DNA of 19,754 nucleotides from Methanocella_A sp963792125. GTDB lineage: Archaea; Halobacteriota; Methanocellia; Methanocellales; Methanocellaceae. Positions 1-6,923 of this stretch are shown in pieces (the stretch's first letter is position 1; each line of letters starts with the position of its first letter). The notes beneath the pieces are model-generated. The model was not told the origin of the DNA, did not search any database, and was given only the letters and a program-made list of their open reading frames with translations. The stretch spans positions 1-19,754 of the forward strand of contig CAWBVA010000010.1 of the NCBI GenBank assembly GCA_963792125.1, given 5' to 3'. A program made the translations under genes and the position numbers.

Positions 1-42
1 TCCGTGCCCTTAGTGCCATCCGGGTCCAATGCTCCGTGTAAT
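1..42. repeat. Fragment of 9-bp-phased repeat at left edge
   Basis: The first 40 bases read as 9-base words (CCGTGCCCT, TAGTGCCAT, CCGGGTCCA) in the style of the phased inverted repeats elsewhere in the window. A related stretch lies in opposite orientation at about 18221-18257 (TGTCCAATGCGTAATT there, GTCCAATGCTCCGTGTAATT here). It is probably one end of an element whose other arm is outside the window. No coding potential is seen. Confidence 0.35.
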
Positions 43-49
43 TTATATG
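41..49 (+). promoter_or_regulatory. TATA box for hisG
   Basis: ATTTATATG is a good archaeal TATA element. Its centre near 45 predicts transcription starting near 71-73, only a few bases before the hisG ATG at 79. The mRNA would have a very short leader or none, which fits the lack of a Shine-Dalgarno sequence before the ATG. Confidence 0.55.
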
Positions 50-78
50 TAACCTCGCTTTATTAAGAACGATAAAGT

Positions 79-936
79 ATGGTACGGATAGCGCTGCCCA
101 ACAAAGGAAGGATTTACGAGCCAGTGATGAGTCTGTTCGAGGGTGCGGGGCTCCACGTGATCGACCATTCGGAGCGGAGCCTGTTCGCCAAGACGGTGGA
201 CGAGAACATCACGCTGCTTTTCGCACGGTCCCGGGACATCCCCGGCTACGTGGAGAACGGCGCGGCCGACCTGGGCATCACGGGCGAGGACTTCATCAGG
301 GAGTCGGGCGCTGACGTCGAGGTGCTGCTCGATCTCGGCATGGGCAAAGCCAATCTCGTGCTGGCGGTGCCGGACGAGTCGGGCATCGAAAAGCCGCAGC
401 AGCTTGCAGGCAAGAAGATCGCCACCGAGTTCCCGGAGATCACCCGGCAGTACTTCAAGTCCCATGGTGTCGACGTCCACGTGGTCGAGGTCTGCGGCGC
501 GACGGAGATAACCCCCCACATCGGCGTCTCGGACGCGATCGTGGATTTGACTTCCAGCGGCACCACGCTGTCCATGAACCACCTGAAGATCATCGACCAT
601 GTACTCTGTACATCACAAAAGCTGATCGCGAGGAAGGAAAGCCTTAAGAAAGACGGCAGGAAGATATCGGAGATCACTACGGCGCTGCAAAGCGTCATCG
701 AGGCCCGCGGCAAGCGGTACCTGATGATGAACGTGCCGGAGTCCGCCCTGGAAGCGGTGAAGAAAAAGCTGCCCGGCATGGCCGGCCCCACGGTGATGAA
801 GGTCGAGGCGTCGTCATCAATCTGCGCGGTACACGCGGTCGTCCACGAAAGGGAGATATACAAGGTCATCAACGACCTGAAAGAGGTAGGCGCGAAGGAC
901 ATACTGATCGTGCCCATCGAGCGTATCGTGCGTTAG
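79..936 (+). CDS. hisG: ATP phosphoribosyltransferase, long form (HisG)
   Basis: This is the first enzyme of histidine biosynthesis, joining ATP and PRPP to give phosphoribosyl-ATP in the cytosol. The 285-residue length fits the long, self-sufficient form that does not need HisZ. Residues 1-205 form the two-lobed catalytic part, with GAADLGITGEDF (61-72) and the PRPP-binding loop DAIVDLTSSGTTL (152-164). Residues 210-285 form the ACT-like regulatory domain, ending in GAKDILIVPIERIV, where histidine feedback inhibition acts in characterised long-form enzymes. The ATG at 79 is chosen because MVRIALPNKGRI is the usual family N-terminus and a TATA box lies about 33 bases upstream. The gene stands alone, with no other his gene in the window. 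Its stop codon lies inside the outer arm of the inverted repeat that follows. Confidence 0.97.
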   Translation: MVRIALPNKGRIYEPVMSLFEGAGLHVIDHSERSLFAKTVDENITLLFARSRDIPGYVENGAADLGITGEDFIRESGADVEVLLDLGMGKANLVLAVPDESGIEKPQQLAGKKIATEFPEITRQYFKSHGVDVHVVEVCGATEITPHIGVSDAIVDLTSSGTTLSMNHLKIIDHVLCTSQKLIARKESLKKDGRKISEITTALQSVIEARGKRYLMMNVPESALEAVKKKLPGMAGPTVMKVEASSSICAVHAVVHEREIYKVINDLKEVGAKDILIVPIERIVR

Positions 937-1121
937 AGGCCTCGGAGGTTACGAGGGCACGGAGAGCTACACAGAGGGACAGAGGACACAAAGGTTCACA
1001 GAGGATTTTAAGAAAAAGGCTTCCAAAGCCCTTTTATTAAAAGTCCTCTGTGTCGTCCTCTGTGTCCTTTGTGACCTCTGTGGTGAGCTCATGCCCTCCC
1101 GAACCTCCGTGACCTCTAACG
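931..1121. repeat. Phased inverted repeat A (CACAGAGG type)
   Basis: A long imperfect palindrome fills the gap between hisG and the GGGP synthase gene. The left arm reads as consecutive 9-base words: CGTTAGAGG (931), CCTCGGAGG (940), TTACGAGGG (949), CACGGAGAG (958), then ACACAGAGG (969), GACAGAGGA (978), CACAAAGGT (987), TCACAGAGG (996). The right arm carries the reverse complement, also in 9-base words: CCTCTGTGT (1045 and 1057), CCTTTGTGA (1066), CCTCTGTGG (1075), CCTCCGTGA (1104), CCTCTAACG (1113). The unpaired centre is about 1012-1030. The outermost word includes the hisG stop codon. No plausible protein is encoded; predicted peptides rich in QRTQR or LCVLC are repeat translations. Confidence 0.85.
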
Positions 1122-1130
1122 CACGAGGGC

Positions 1131-1140
1131 AAAATATAAA
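1131..1140 (+). promoter_or_regulatory. TATA box for the GGGP synthase gene
   Basis: AAAATATAAA lies just outside repeat A. A start of transcription about 25 bases downstream (near 1160) would fall after the upstream ATG at 1143 and before the ATG at 1188. This favours 1188 as the start codon. Confidence 0.5.
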
Positions 1141-1187
1141 GCATGTCACAGGATATTATCAAAAAATCGCTGAGGAAGGATGCAGTA

Positions 1188-1868
1188 ATGATCGACTGGA
1201 AAAAATGGAGACACGTGACCAAGCTGGACCCGGACAAGCCCATCACGAAGCAGGACGTCGCGGCCATCGTGGACTCGGGGACGGACGCCATCATGGTGTC
1301 GGGCACCCAGAACATCACCAAGGAGAACGTCGCAAACTTAGTCAATCTGCTGAGCGAGTACAGCATCCCCAAAGTGCTGGAGCCGGCAGGCACTCCCGGC
1401 ATGAGGGACGACCTTGACTTCATCTTTATCCCATCGGTCTTCAACACCAAGAAATCCAAGTGGCTCGTGGGCATGCAGAAGGACTTCGTGCGGGACCACA
1501 ACATCACCTACTGGGACAAGATCATCCCTGAAGCGTACATCATCCTCAACCGTTTTTCAGCCGTCGCGCTCGTTACCCAGGCCGAGACGGGCCTGAGCTC
1601 GAAAGACGCAGCTGCATACGCCGAATTAGCGGACCGGTTCTTCAGGTTCCCGGTCGTCTACATAGAGTACAGTGGCACCTTCGGCAATCCCGAGTTAGTG
1701 AAAGCGGTCAGGGAGAAGCTGCAAAACTCACAGCTGTTCTACGGCGGCGGCATCGACTCGCGGGAAAAGGCAGAGGCTATGGCAAAGTATGCCAACACGA
1801 TCGTCGTCGGCAACGCCGTTTACAAGAAGGGCGGCGTCGAGAAGCTGAAAGAGACTATCGTCAGGTAA
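1188..1868 (+). CDS. Geranylgeranylglyceryl phosphate (GGGP) synthase
   Basis: A PcrB/GGGPS-type TIM-barrel enzyme that makes the first ether bond of archaeal lipids, joining sn-glycerol-1-phosphate to geranylgeranyl diphosphate. The 226 residues contain KLDPDKP (12-18), GTDAIMVSGT (31-40), YIEYSGTFG (158-166), FYGGGID (184-190) and VVGNAVYK (206-213), the phosphate- and substrate-binding loops of the family. The form resembles group I enzymes such as Bacillus PcrB and the Archaeoglobus protein. An in-frame ATG at 1143 would add 15 residues. The ATG at 1188 is preferred because MIDWKKWRHVTKLDP is a typical family start, GAGGAAGGA precedes it by 7 bases, and the TATA box at 1131 would initiate between the two. 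The next enzyme of the pathway (UbiA type) lies about 1.2 kb downstream on the other strand. Confidence 0.95.
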   Translation: MIDWKKWRHVTKLDPDKPITKQDVAAIVDSGTDAIMVSGTQNITKENVANLVNLLSEYSIPKVLEPAGTPGMRDDLDFIFIPSVFNTKKSKWLVGMQKDFVRDHNITYWDKIIPEAYIILNRFSAVALVTQAETGLSSKDAAAYAELADRFFRFPVVYIEYSGTFGNPELVKAVREKLQNSQLFYGGGIDSREKAEAMAKYANTIVVGNAVYKKGGVEKLKETIVR

Positions 1869-1880
1869 TTTTTATTTTCA
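1869..1880. terminator. Oligo-T terminator between convergent genes
   Basis: TTTTTATTTT immediately follows the stop of the GGGP synthase gene, in a 27-base gap before the convergent methyltransferase gene. T-runs of this kind terminate transcription in archaea. It serves the plus-strand gene; no matching A-run for the minus strand is seen here. Confidence 0.45.
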
Positions 1881-1895
1881 TGCACCACGCTGCGA

Positions 1896-2558
1896 TTACT
1901 TATACAAAATGAGCTTGTAAGTAATCAGCGTATGTGTAATTTCGTGCTTGCGGAACCGTGACTCCTTCGCCAGCTGCGCGACCTCCGTTTCCTTGTAGAA
2001 CGGCTCGGTGAGCGCGTGCAGCCGGAACTCCCAGGCATGGAGGAAGCCGTACTTGTCCTCCATGTAGGCGAACATGGTCTTGTTAAAATCCCTGGGCACG
2101 TCGTAAATCCAGGCCTCGCCGCCCTCGCGGAGCACCCGGTATATCTCGTCCAGCCCTTTCTCCGGCTGTTTCCAGTGGTGAAAAGACAACGTAGTAAGGA
2201 CAAGATCGAACTCCCTGTCAGGGAACGGCAGTTCAGATGCGTTACCCTGCCGGAACTCCACGTTCTTCAGGCCCTGGCGCTGTGCTTCCTCGCTGGCTAT
2301 CTTTACCATGTCAGCCGACAGATCCAGGCCTGTCACTCGCAGCATCGGGTTATCGCTGGCAATCAGGATCGGCAGCTTGCCCGGTCCTGTGCCGATGTCG
2401 AGCACCCGGCCCGCGTGCAGCTTTTCCACTACCTGTCCGGCCACGATGCGATAGAAGTCGCCGAACATCCGGCCGCCGGCCAGTATGGCGTACACACGTG
2501 AGAGCGGGTAAGGTATTGCTTCTGGCTCGATGCCTGCCAGGATGTCGCGCAGACTCAT
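1896..2558 (-). CDS. Class I SAM-dependent methyltransferase
   Basis: A 220-residue cytosolic methyltransferase of the Methyltransf_11 / UbiE-like kind. Motif I is VLDIGTGPG (52-60), the acidic ribose-binding residue is in GLDLS (D79), the adenine-contact region is near QGNASELPF, and the motif IV region is FDLVLTTLSFHH (117-128), followed by the usual YRVLREGGEAWIYD strand. The substrate cannot be read from the sequence. The ATG at 2558 is chosen over an upstream TTG (2570), which would add only MCYH. The gene converges with the GGGP synthase gene and is followed upstream by a 0.5-kb repeat region. A role in lipid or quinone modification is possible from the neighbours, but that is only an inference. 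Confidence 0.85.
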   Translation of the reverse strand: MSLRDILAGIEPEAIPYPLSRVYAILAGGRMFGDFYRIVAGQVVEKLHAGRVLDIGTGPGKLPILIASDNPMLRVTGLDLSADMVKIASEEAQRQGLKNVEFRQGNASELPFPDREFDLVLTTLSFHHWKQPEKGLDEIYRVLREGGEAWIYDVPRDFNKTMFAYMEDKYGFLHAWEFRLHALTEPFYKETEVAQLAKESRFRKHEITHTLITYKLILYK

Positions 2559-2678
2559 ATGATAACACAATTACATTCGCGAACATAAAAACCGATGCCG
2601 CCAAGAAGCCAGGAGCAGGTTGACGGCCCTGATTCTTACCAGTTATATCCTGGCTGTGCGTAGCAGTACATAAGGCGC

Positions 2679-3044
2679 GGTTAAAAGGCCGCAGAGAACT
2701 CGGTTGATGAAAAATGTTATTTTCAGGTAAAGGCCGGTGAAAATTGGACCTGCGTCCAGGCATTGTGTCGTACGATGGATTCTCGCAGAGAGCGCAGAGA
2801 AACGCAGAGAGCGCAGAGACGAAAACGAGTTCCTGTGAGGTCATGGCACAATTCCTCTGCGCTCTCTGCGTTTCTCTGCGCTCTCTGCGAGAATCCCTGT
2901 CTACGCTTGCCCGAACAAGGATAAATTTTCATGGGACACAGAGGGGGCAGAGAGCGCAGTTTCATCGTTAAAGATGGCTTAACCATAAAACCTGAAAATA
3001 ACTGCGTTCTCTGCGCTCCTCTGCGATCTCTGCGGCCTTTAACC
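2679..3044. repeat. Nested phased inverted repeat B (CGCAGAGA type)
   Basis: This composite palindromic element fills most of the gap between the methyltransferase and UbiA genes. The inner hairpin is perfect over 42 bp (2777-2818 against 2855-2896, 36-base loop). Its arms are words CGCAGAGAG (2784), CGCAGAGAAA (2793), CGCAGAGAG (2803) and CGCAGAGAC (2812). Outer arms also match: 2679-2697 (GGTTAAAAGGCCGCAGAGA) against 3027-3044 with one base inserted, and 2717-2728 (TTATTTTCAGGT) against 2990-3001. Extra words of the same family sit at about 2946-2959 and 3002-3032, so part of the element may be duplicated. Open frames here give QRAQRNAESAE / LCALCVSLRSL peptides, which are repeat artefacts. 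Bases 2571-2678 hold nothing recognisable. Confidence 0.88.
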
Positions 3045-3077
3045 ATTCCCGGCGTTCCTTCACGCATTACCCAACCA

Positions 3078-3944
3078 TCAGGTCAGGGCGCCGACTAGAA
3101 AAGCGACAAGCGCGATCAACATACCTATCAGCGTGGTCTTTCTCGCGCGGCTGATAGCCTTCCGGTCGTGGCTCTTGAGCAGGTCGACGCATATCCACAG
3201 CAGCACCAGCGCTGCGAGGGCAGCCAGGATGGCGTAGAACAGGTTCCCGTAGAATGCGGGGTCGATGTTAAAAATGAACGGTACTGGCGCGAACAGCAGA
3301 GCGATCAGGTACAGGGCAACGGCCACGTACTTTGCCGTATTCGTACCATAGACACGTGCTACCGTCTTCACGTCTCGCAACGCGTCGCCCTCCACGTCCA
3401 TGATGCCCTTCATGATCTCACGGCCGAGGCCGACCAGGAAGGCGATCACGGAGAGCACGAGCAGCACTTCGGAGCCCTTGAAGAGCATGCTGCTGAACAG
3501 GAATGGCGCGGCCATGGTGAAGGCGATGTATATGTTGCCCAGGATGCCGTATTCCTTGAGCTTGTAGTCGTATAAAATCCCGAACGCTATGAGCACTACG
3601 ATGACGATCAGCGCACCGATGTTGCCCATGAAGTAGCCGGCGACGATGCTCACCGCGAACGTTATAACGGTAAGCAGCAGCGCTTCCTGCCGGGAAATGT
3701 CGCCCCGGATGATCGGCCGGTCAGTCCGGTTATTCTTCCTGTCGACCTCGACATCGAAATAATCGTTCAGCGCGAAAGCGCCCATCTCCGCGGCCACAAC
3801 GGCGATGACACCGGCGACGACGAGACTGGGATCATCGGGCAGCTTGTGGTAAGCGATGGTAAGGCTGACCAGCAGGCTGACTGCGTATATGATGCCATGC
3901 TCCAGCCTCGTGAGGTCCCAGATCGCTTTCAGCTTCTTCAGCAT
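3078..3944 (-). CDS. UbiA-family prenyltransferase, probable DGGGP synthase
   Basis: An integral membrane prenyltransferase of 288 residues. The likely reaction is transfer of a second geranylgeranyl group to GGGP, giving digeranylgeranylglyceryl phosphate, the core archaeal lipid. The two Mg-diphosphate motifs are NDYFDVEVD (60-68) and GREIMKGIMDVEGD (174-187), with YDYKLKEYGILGN (125-137) between them. About eight to nine hydrophobic segments are visible, including 15-32, 40-58, 90-105, 108-124, 138-152, 158-173 and two at the C-terminus. Other UbiA members (heme O, menaquinone) are possible, but this motif form and the nearby GGGP synthase favour the lipid role. The ATG at 3944 is preceded by AGGGTAAGG. 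The gene diverges from the tsr3-like gene across a region with a perfect inverted repeat. Confidence 0.9.
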   Translation of the reverse strand: MLKKLKAIWDLTRLEHGIIYAVSLLVSLTIAYHKLPDDPSLVVAGVIAVVAAEMGAFALNDYFDVEVDRKNNRTDRPIIRGDISRQEALLLTVITFAVSIVAGYFMGNIGALIVIVVLIAFGILYDYKLKEYGILGNIYIAFTMAAPFLFSSMLFKGSEVLLVLSVIAFLVGLGREIMKGIMDVEGDALRDVKTVARVYGTNTAKYVAVALYLIALLFAPVPFIFNIDPAFYGNLFYAILAALAALVLLWICVDLLKSHDRKAISRARKTTLIGMLIALVAFLVGALT

Positions 3945-3970
3945 GCCTTACCCTGCCAGCATAATGTTTG

Positions 3971-4000
3971 AACATTTGCTGACAAACGCCAGCAAATGTT
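3971..4000. promoter_or_regulatory. Perfect 11-bp inverted repeat in divergent promoter region
   Basis: AACATTTGCTG (3971-3981) and CAGCAAATGTT (3990-4000) are perfect reverse complements separated by 8 bases. The repeat lies between the divergent UbiA (-) and tsr3-like (+) genes. TTTAAC at about 3998-4003 could be the minus-strand TATA element, so a protein bound here could block UbiA transcription. It could instead be a hairpin in the UbiA leader. Confidence 0.5.
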
Positions 4001-4037
4001 AAAGCATAATCAGAATGATCGTATAAAACGATTTGCT

Positions 4038-4557
4038 ATGGAACAGGCCCCGCTGTACGTCTACCACGCGCGCCAGGACGACCCCAGGAAGTGCACGGCG
4101 AGGCGGATGAGCAAGTTCGGGCTGGTGACCATGTACGAGACCCCGGGCATGCTTCCGTCCGGCGCTATTCTCATGGACCCCACCGCCGGGCAGGCCATTT
4201 CGCCCGGCGGACCGGATGCTTGCCAAGAAAGGCGTCGTCGTGCTGGACTGCACGTGGGGAGAAGTCGAGAAGCTTTTTCCTGTTTTTAGATCAAAGCGCA
4301 TGCGGGGGAGAGCGTTGCCTTATTTGCTTGCAGCTAACGCGGTCAACTATGGCAAGCCGTTCATGCTGAGTTCGGCCGAGGCTTTTGTGGCTGCGCTGTA
4401 CATCCTCGGATACCAGGAGCAGGCGAGAGAGATCGCGGATAAGTTCAAGTGGGGCGACACCTTCCTGACGCTGAACCATGAGCCGCTGGAGGCCTATGCC
4501 ACCGCTAAGGATTCAGCGGATGTCATACGTGTCCAGCAGGAATTCATGCCTTCGTGA
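4038..4557 (+). pseudogene. tsr3: Tsr3/DUF367 rRNA aminocarboxypropyltransferase, frameshifted
   Basis: Homologues transfer the 3-amino-3-carboxypropyl group of SAM to a modified uridine of small-subunit rRNA. The N-terminal frame encodes LYVYHARQDDPRKCTARRM and continues to ILMDPTAGQAISPG (residue 57, ending at 4208). The conserved sequence then resumes in another frame from 4210 as DRMLAKKGVVVLDCTW, through SKRMRGRALPYLLAANAVNYG, to the stop at 4557. One surplus G in CCCGGCGGACCGG (4209 or 4210) explains the break. Removing it gives an intact 172-residue protein of normal family length, with the expected SPxDR motif restored. Both halves are well conserved, so the shift is recent, a base-call error or programmed. 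The ATG at 4038 fits the family N-terminus; 3996 is an alternative. No Shine-Dalgarno is visible. Confidence 0.85.
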
Positions 4558-4668
4558 TAAAATTTAAGACATGTTATGTCATATGCTATCAATTAGCAAG
4601 CACAGGCATAAGCCGTGTGAATAGCGAGGCAGGTGAAAGCCTGCTGTTTACCGGTTATTCGCGTTATT

Positions 4669-4911
4669 ATGCTAGATCGTTCGATTTGCGAATACGAGCA
4701 GGGGCATCTGGATTTAGCCTCAGTCGGACGGAAAAACGATCCCGAGCAGTTATCGCCAGGATATCGGGATGCCATGTTAGCCCTGTATCCGGACGTTCGC
4801 CTGACTATTCGCTCGTCCGGGCGCACTTTTTATGATGCGGCCGCAGGCATAATCCTCTCGATCGGTCAGGACAGACTGTGTCTCGTCCCGGGAGGTATGG
4901 CATTTTTATGA
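4669..4911 (+). CDS. Possible small ORF coupled to the sensor kinase
   Basis: An 80-residue frame with no recognised family: soluble, no clear motif, containing LSPGYRDAMLALYPDVRLTI. The case for it is that its TGA stop overlaps the proposed kinase ATG as ATGA (4908-4911), a common arrangement for translational coupling. Against it, its third codon positions are less GC-rich than in neighbouring genes, other frames are also open here, and no Shine-Dalgarno or TATA box is evident. The whole stretch 4558-4907 is otherwise without a recognisable gene or repeat. It may be non-coding or a gene remnant. Confidence 0.25.
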   Translation: MLDRSICEYEQGHLDLASVGRKNDPEQLSPGYRDAMLALYPDVRLTIRSSGRTFYDAAAGIILSIGQDRLCLVPGGMAFL

Positions 4912-6923
4912 GACTCCCCGGCCTTTTAATCGAAACGCTTACTGTTTCAGGCACGATGACGGGAGCAGACGGAGGCTTGAGCAGAGGACCCGGCAGCATG
5001 GATGTGCTTCCCTATGACATCATCGAGTTCTACCCCGACCCGACGCTCGTCATCGACAATAAGGGCATGGTCATTGCGTGGAACAAGGCCATGGAGGACA
5101 TGACCGGCGTCAGGGCGAAAGAAGTGATCGGCAAAGGCGACTACGAGTACTCGCTGGCCTTTTACGGGTGCCGCAGGCCCATCCTGATAGACCTGCTGGA
5201 CTTTCCTGTAGACCGGGTCAAGGCCATGTACAGTGAAGTCCGCATCGCAGACGGCAAGCTGGAGGCCATGACGGAAAGTGTCAGGCTGAAAGGCAGCGAG
5301 GTGGTGCTCTGGTGTATATCGAGCAAGCTGTACGGCCACGACGGAAAAGCCGTCGGCGCCATCGAGTCCATCCGGGACGTGACCGGGCAGGTAAGGACGG
5401 AACGAGAGCTTAAGAAAGCCCGGATAGAGCTTGAGATGCGGGTCGAGGAGCGCACCTCCGAGCTTGCGAGGGCGCGCAGCATCCTGCAGGCGACGCTGGA
5501 TACTATCCCTGTCGGGGTCGTGATGGCGGACGCGAGCAACGGGCTCATCTCTTATGCCACTAAGAGCGCTGTAGACATCTTCGGCAGCGAAATGGTAGGG
5601 ATTGACATCTGCGGGAATGCCAGGTCTTTCTGGCTCCGGAAATCAGACGGGTCGCCGCTGGCGCCTGACGAAAGGCCGCTCTATCGTTCGCTATTCTACG
5701 GCGAGCGAATATCTGCCGAAGAGATACAGGTGATGCGCGCAGACGGGAGCATCGTTACCACGCTGGTCAGCAGTGTCCCGGTACGGGACGAGGAGGAGGC
5801 CATAGCCGCAGCCGTAGTCTGTATCATGGACATCACCGAGCGCAAGCTGGCCGAGGATGCCCTGCGGGAGAGCGAGGAAAAGTTCCGGGCGCTCGCGGAG
5901 ACAATGGCATCGGCCGTATTCATCTATCAGGACGATAAGCTGCAGTATGTCAACCCGGCGCTGGAAGAGATTACCGGCTACGACAAAGACGAGCTCCTTG
6001 AGATGCGTTACTGGGACTTCATGCACCCGGACTGTCAGGAGATGGTAAAGGAACGCGGCAGGGCAAGGATAAGCGGTGAGCCTGTACCGTCTCACTACGA
6101 GGTCAAGATCATTACAAGGAGCGGTGATGATCGATGGCTCGACATTGCCGCGGCGCTGATCGAATACAACGGCCGACCGGCAGGTCTGATGACCGCCTTC
6201 GACATCACCGAGCGCAAGAAGGCTAAAGACGCCCTCGTCGAAGCCAAGCAGCAGGCAGAGCTGTACCTCGACCTGATGGGCCATGATATAAACAACATGA
6301 ACCAGATAGCGTTGGGCTACCTGGAGCTGGCGGAAGAGACCAGAGATGAGAAGGCTGCGTCCGTCGTATCGAAGGCGCTGGAAATGCTCAAGAGCAGTTC
6401 GGCACTGATCAGCAATCTGAGAAAGATACAGCGTATAAAGGGCGGAGCCATCGAGCTGGAGAGAATAAACCTCGGGGAACTGCTGTCGGAAGTCAGGGAC
6501 GAATATTCCATGATGCCAGGCCGGCCTGTCAGCATTGCAAATGATCCTTGCTCTGACTGCGTCGTAATGGCAAACCCGCTGCTTAAGGACGTTTTCTCCA
6601 ACATCGTGAGCAATGCGATCAAACACTCCGAGGGCAGCGTTGAGATTGGCATAAAGGTAGAGAAGGTAAATGCCCGTGGCAGCGAATGTTACAAGGTATC
6701 GGTGGAGGACAACGGGCCGGGCATACCTGACGAGTTCAAGGAAAAAATATTCAACCGCTTCACGCGCGGAAAGACGGAAGCGAGAGGACACGGGCTGGGG
6801 CTATACCTGGTCAGGACGCTCGTGGAAGGGTTCAGGGGCAGGGTATGGGTAGAGGACCGGGTAAAAGGCGATTGCAGCCATGGATGCCGGTTCGTTGTCC
6901 TTCTGCCGGCGGCTGAGGACTGA
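4908..6923 (+). CDS. Soluble PAS-PAS-PAS sensor histidine kinase
   Basis: A 671-residue protein with no membrane segment, so probably a cytosolic sensor. PAS domains lie at about 38-160, 195-312 (ending CIMDITERK) and 322-436 (ending TAFDITERK). A helical linker rich in E and R joins the first two. The H-box is YLDLMGHDINN, with the phosphorylatable His at 459. The ATPase part has the N-box NIVSNAIKH (565-573), G1 DNGPGIP (601-607), IFNRF and G2 GHGLGLYL (627-634). This H-box type is common in methanogen and haloarchaeal kinases. No receiver domain or response regulator is nearby. The PAS domains lack an obvious heme or flavin signature, so the signal is unknown. The ATG at 4908 follows GGAGGT by 11 bases; GTG 4878, ATG 4956 and ATG 4998 are alternatives. 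Confidence 0.9.
   Translation: MRLPGLLIETLTVSGTMTGADGGLSRGPGSMDVLPYDIIEFYPDPTLVIDNKGMVIAWNKAMEDMTGVRAKEVIGKGDYEYSLAFYGCRRPILIDLLDFPVDRVKAMYSEVRIADGKLEAMTESVRLKGSEVVLWCISSKLYGHDGKAVGAIESIRDVTGQVRTERELKKARIELEMRVEERTSELARARSILQATLDTIPVGVVMADASNGLISYATKSAVDIFGSEMVGIDICGNARSFWLRKSDGSPLAPDERPLYRSLFYGERISAEEIQVMRADGSIVTTLVSSVPVRDEEEAIAAAVVCIMDITERKLAEDALRESEEKFRALAETMASAVFIYQDDKLQYVNPALEEITGYDKDELLEMRYWDFMHPDCQEMVKERGRARISGEPVPSHYEVKIITRSGDDRWLDIAAALIEYNGRPAGLMTAFDITERKKAKDALVEAKQQAELYLDLMGHDINNMNQIALGYLELAEETRDEKAASVVSKALEMLKSSSALISNLRKIQRIKGGAIELERINLGELLSEVRDEYSMMPGRPVSIANDPCSDCVVMANPLLKDVFSNIVSNAIKHSEGSVEIGIKVEKVNARGSECYKVSVEDNGPGIPDEFKEKIFNRFTRGKTEARGHGLGLYLVRTLVEGFRGRVWVEDRVKGDCSHGCRFVVLLPAAED

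Noticed and set aside
246..917. Long antisense frame over hisG
   Set aside because: Ser/Thr-rich shadow with no motif, opposite a complete hisG.
931..1121. CRISPR array or tandem-repeat gene in the repeat regions
   Set aside because: The repeated words are only about 9 bases, without unique spacers of constant size, and they form inverted arms. No cas gene is present.
2723..3067. Open frames in repeat B and repeat A (peptides with QRAQRNAESAE, LCALCVSLRSL)
   Set aside because: They are translations of the short repeats in arbitrary frames and have no start signal or domain.
5691..6791. A 366-codon frame antisense to the sensor kinase
   Set aside because: The plus-strand kinase has all catalytic motifs; the antisense frame is a shadow of GC-rich codon bias and has no motif.
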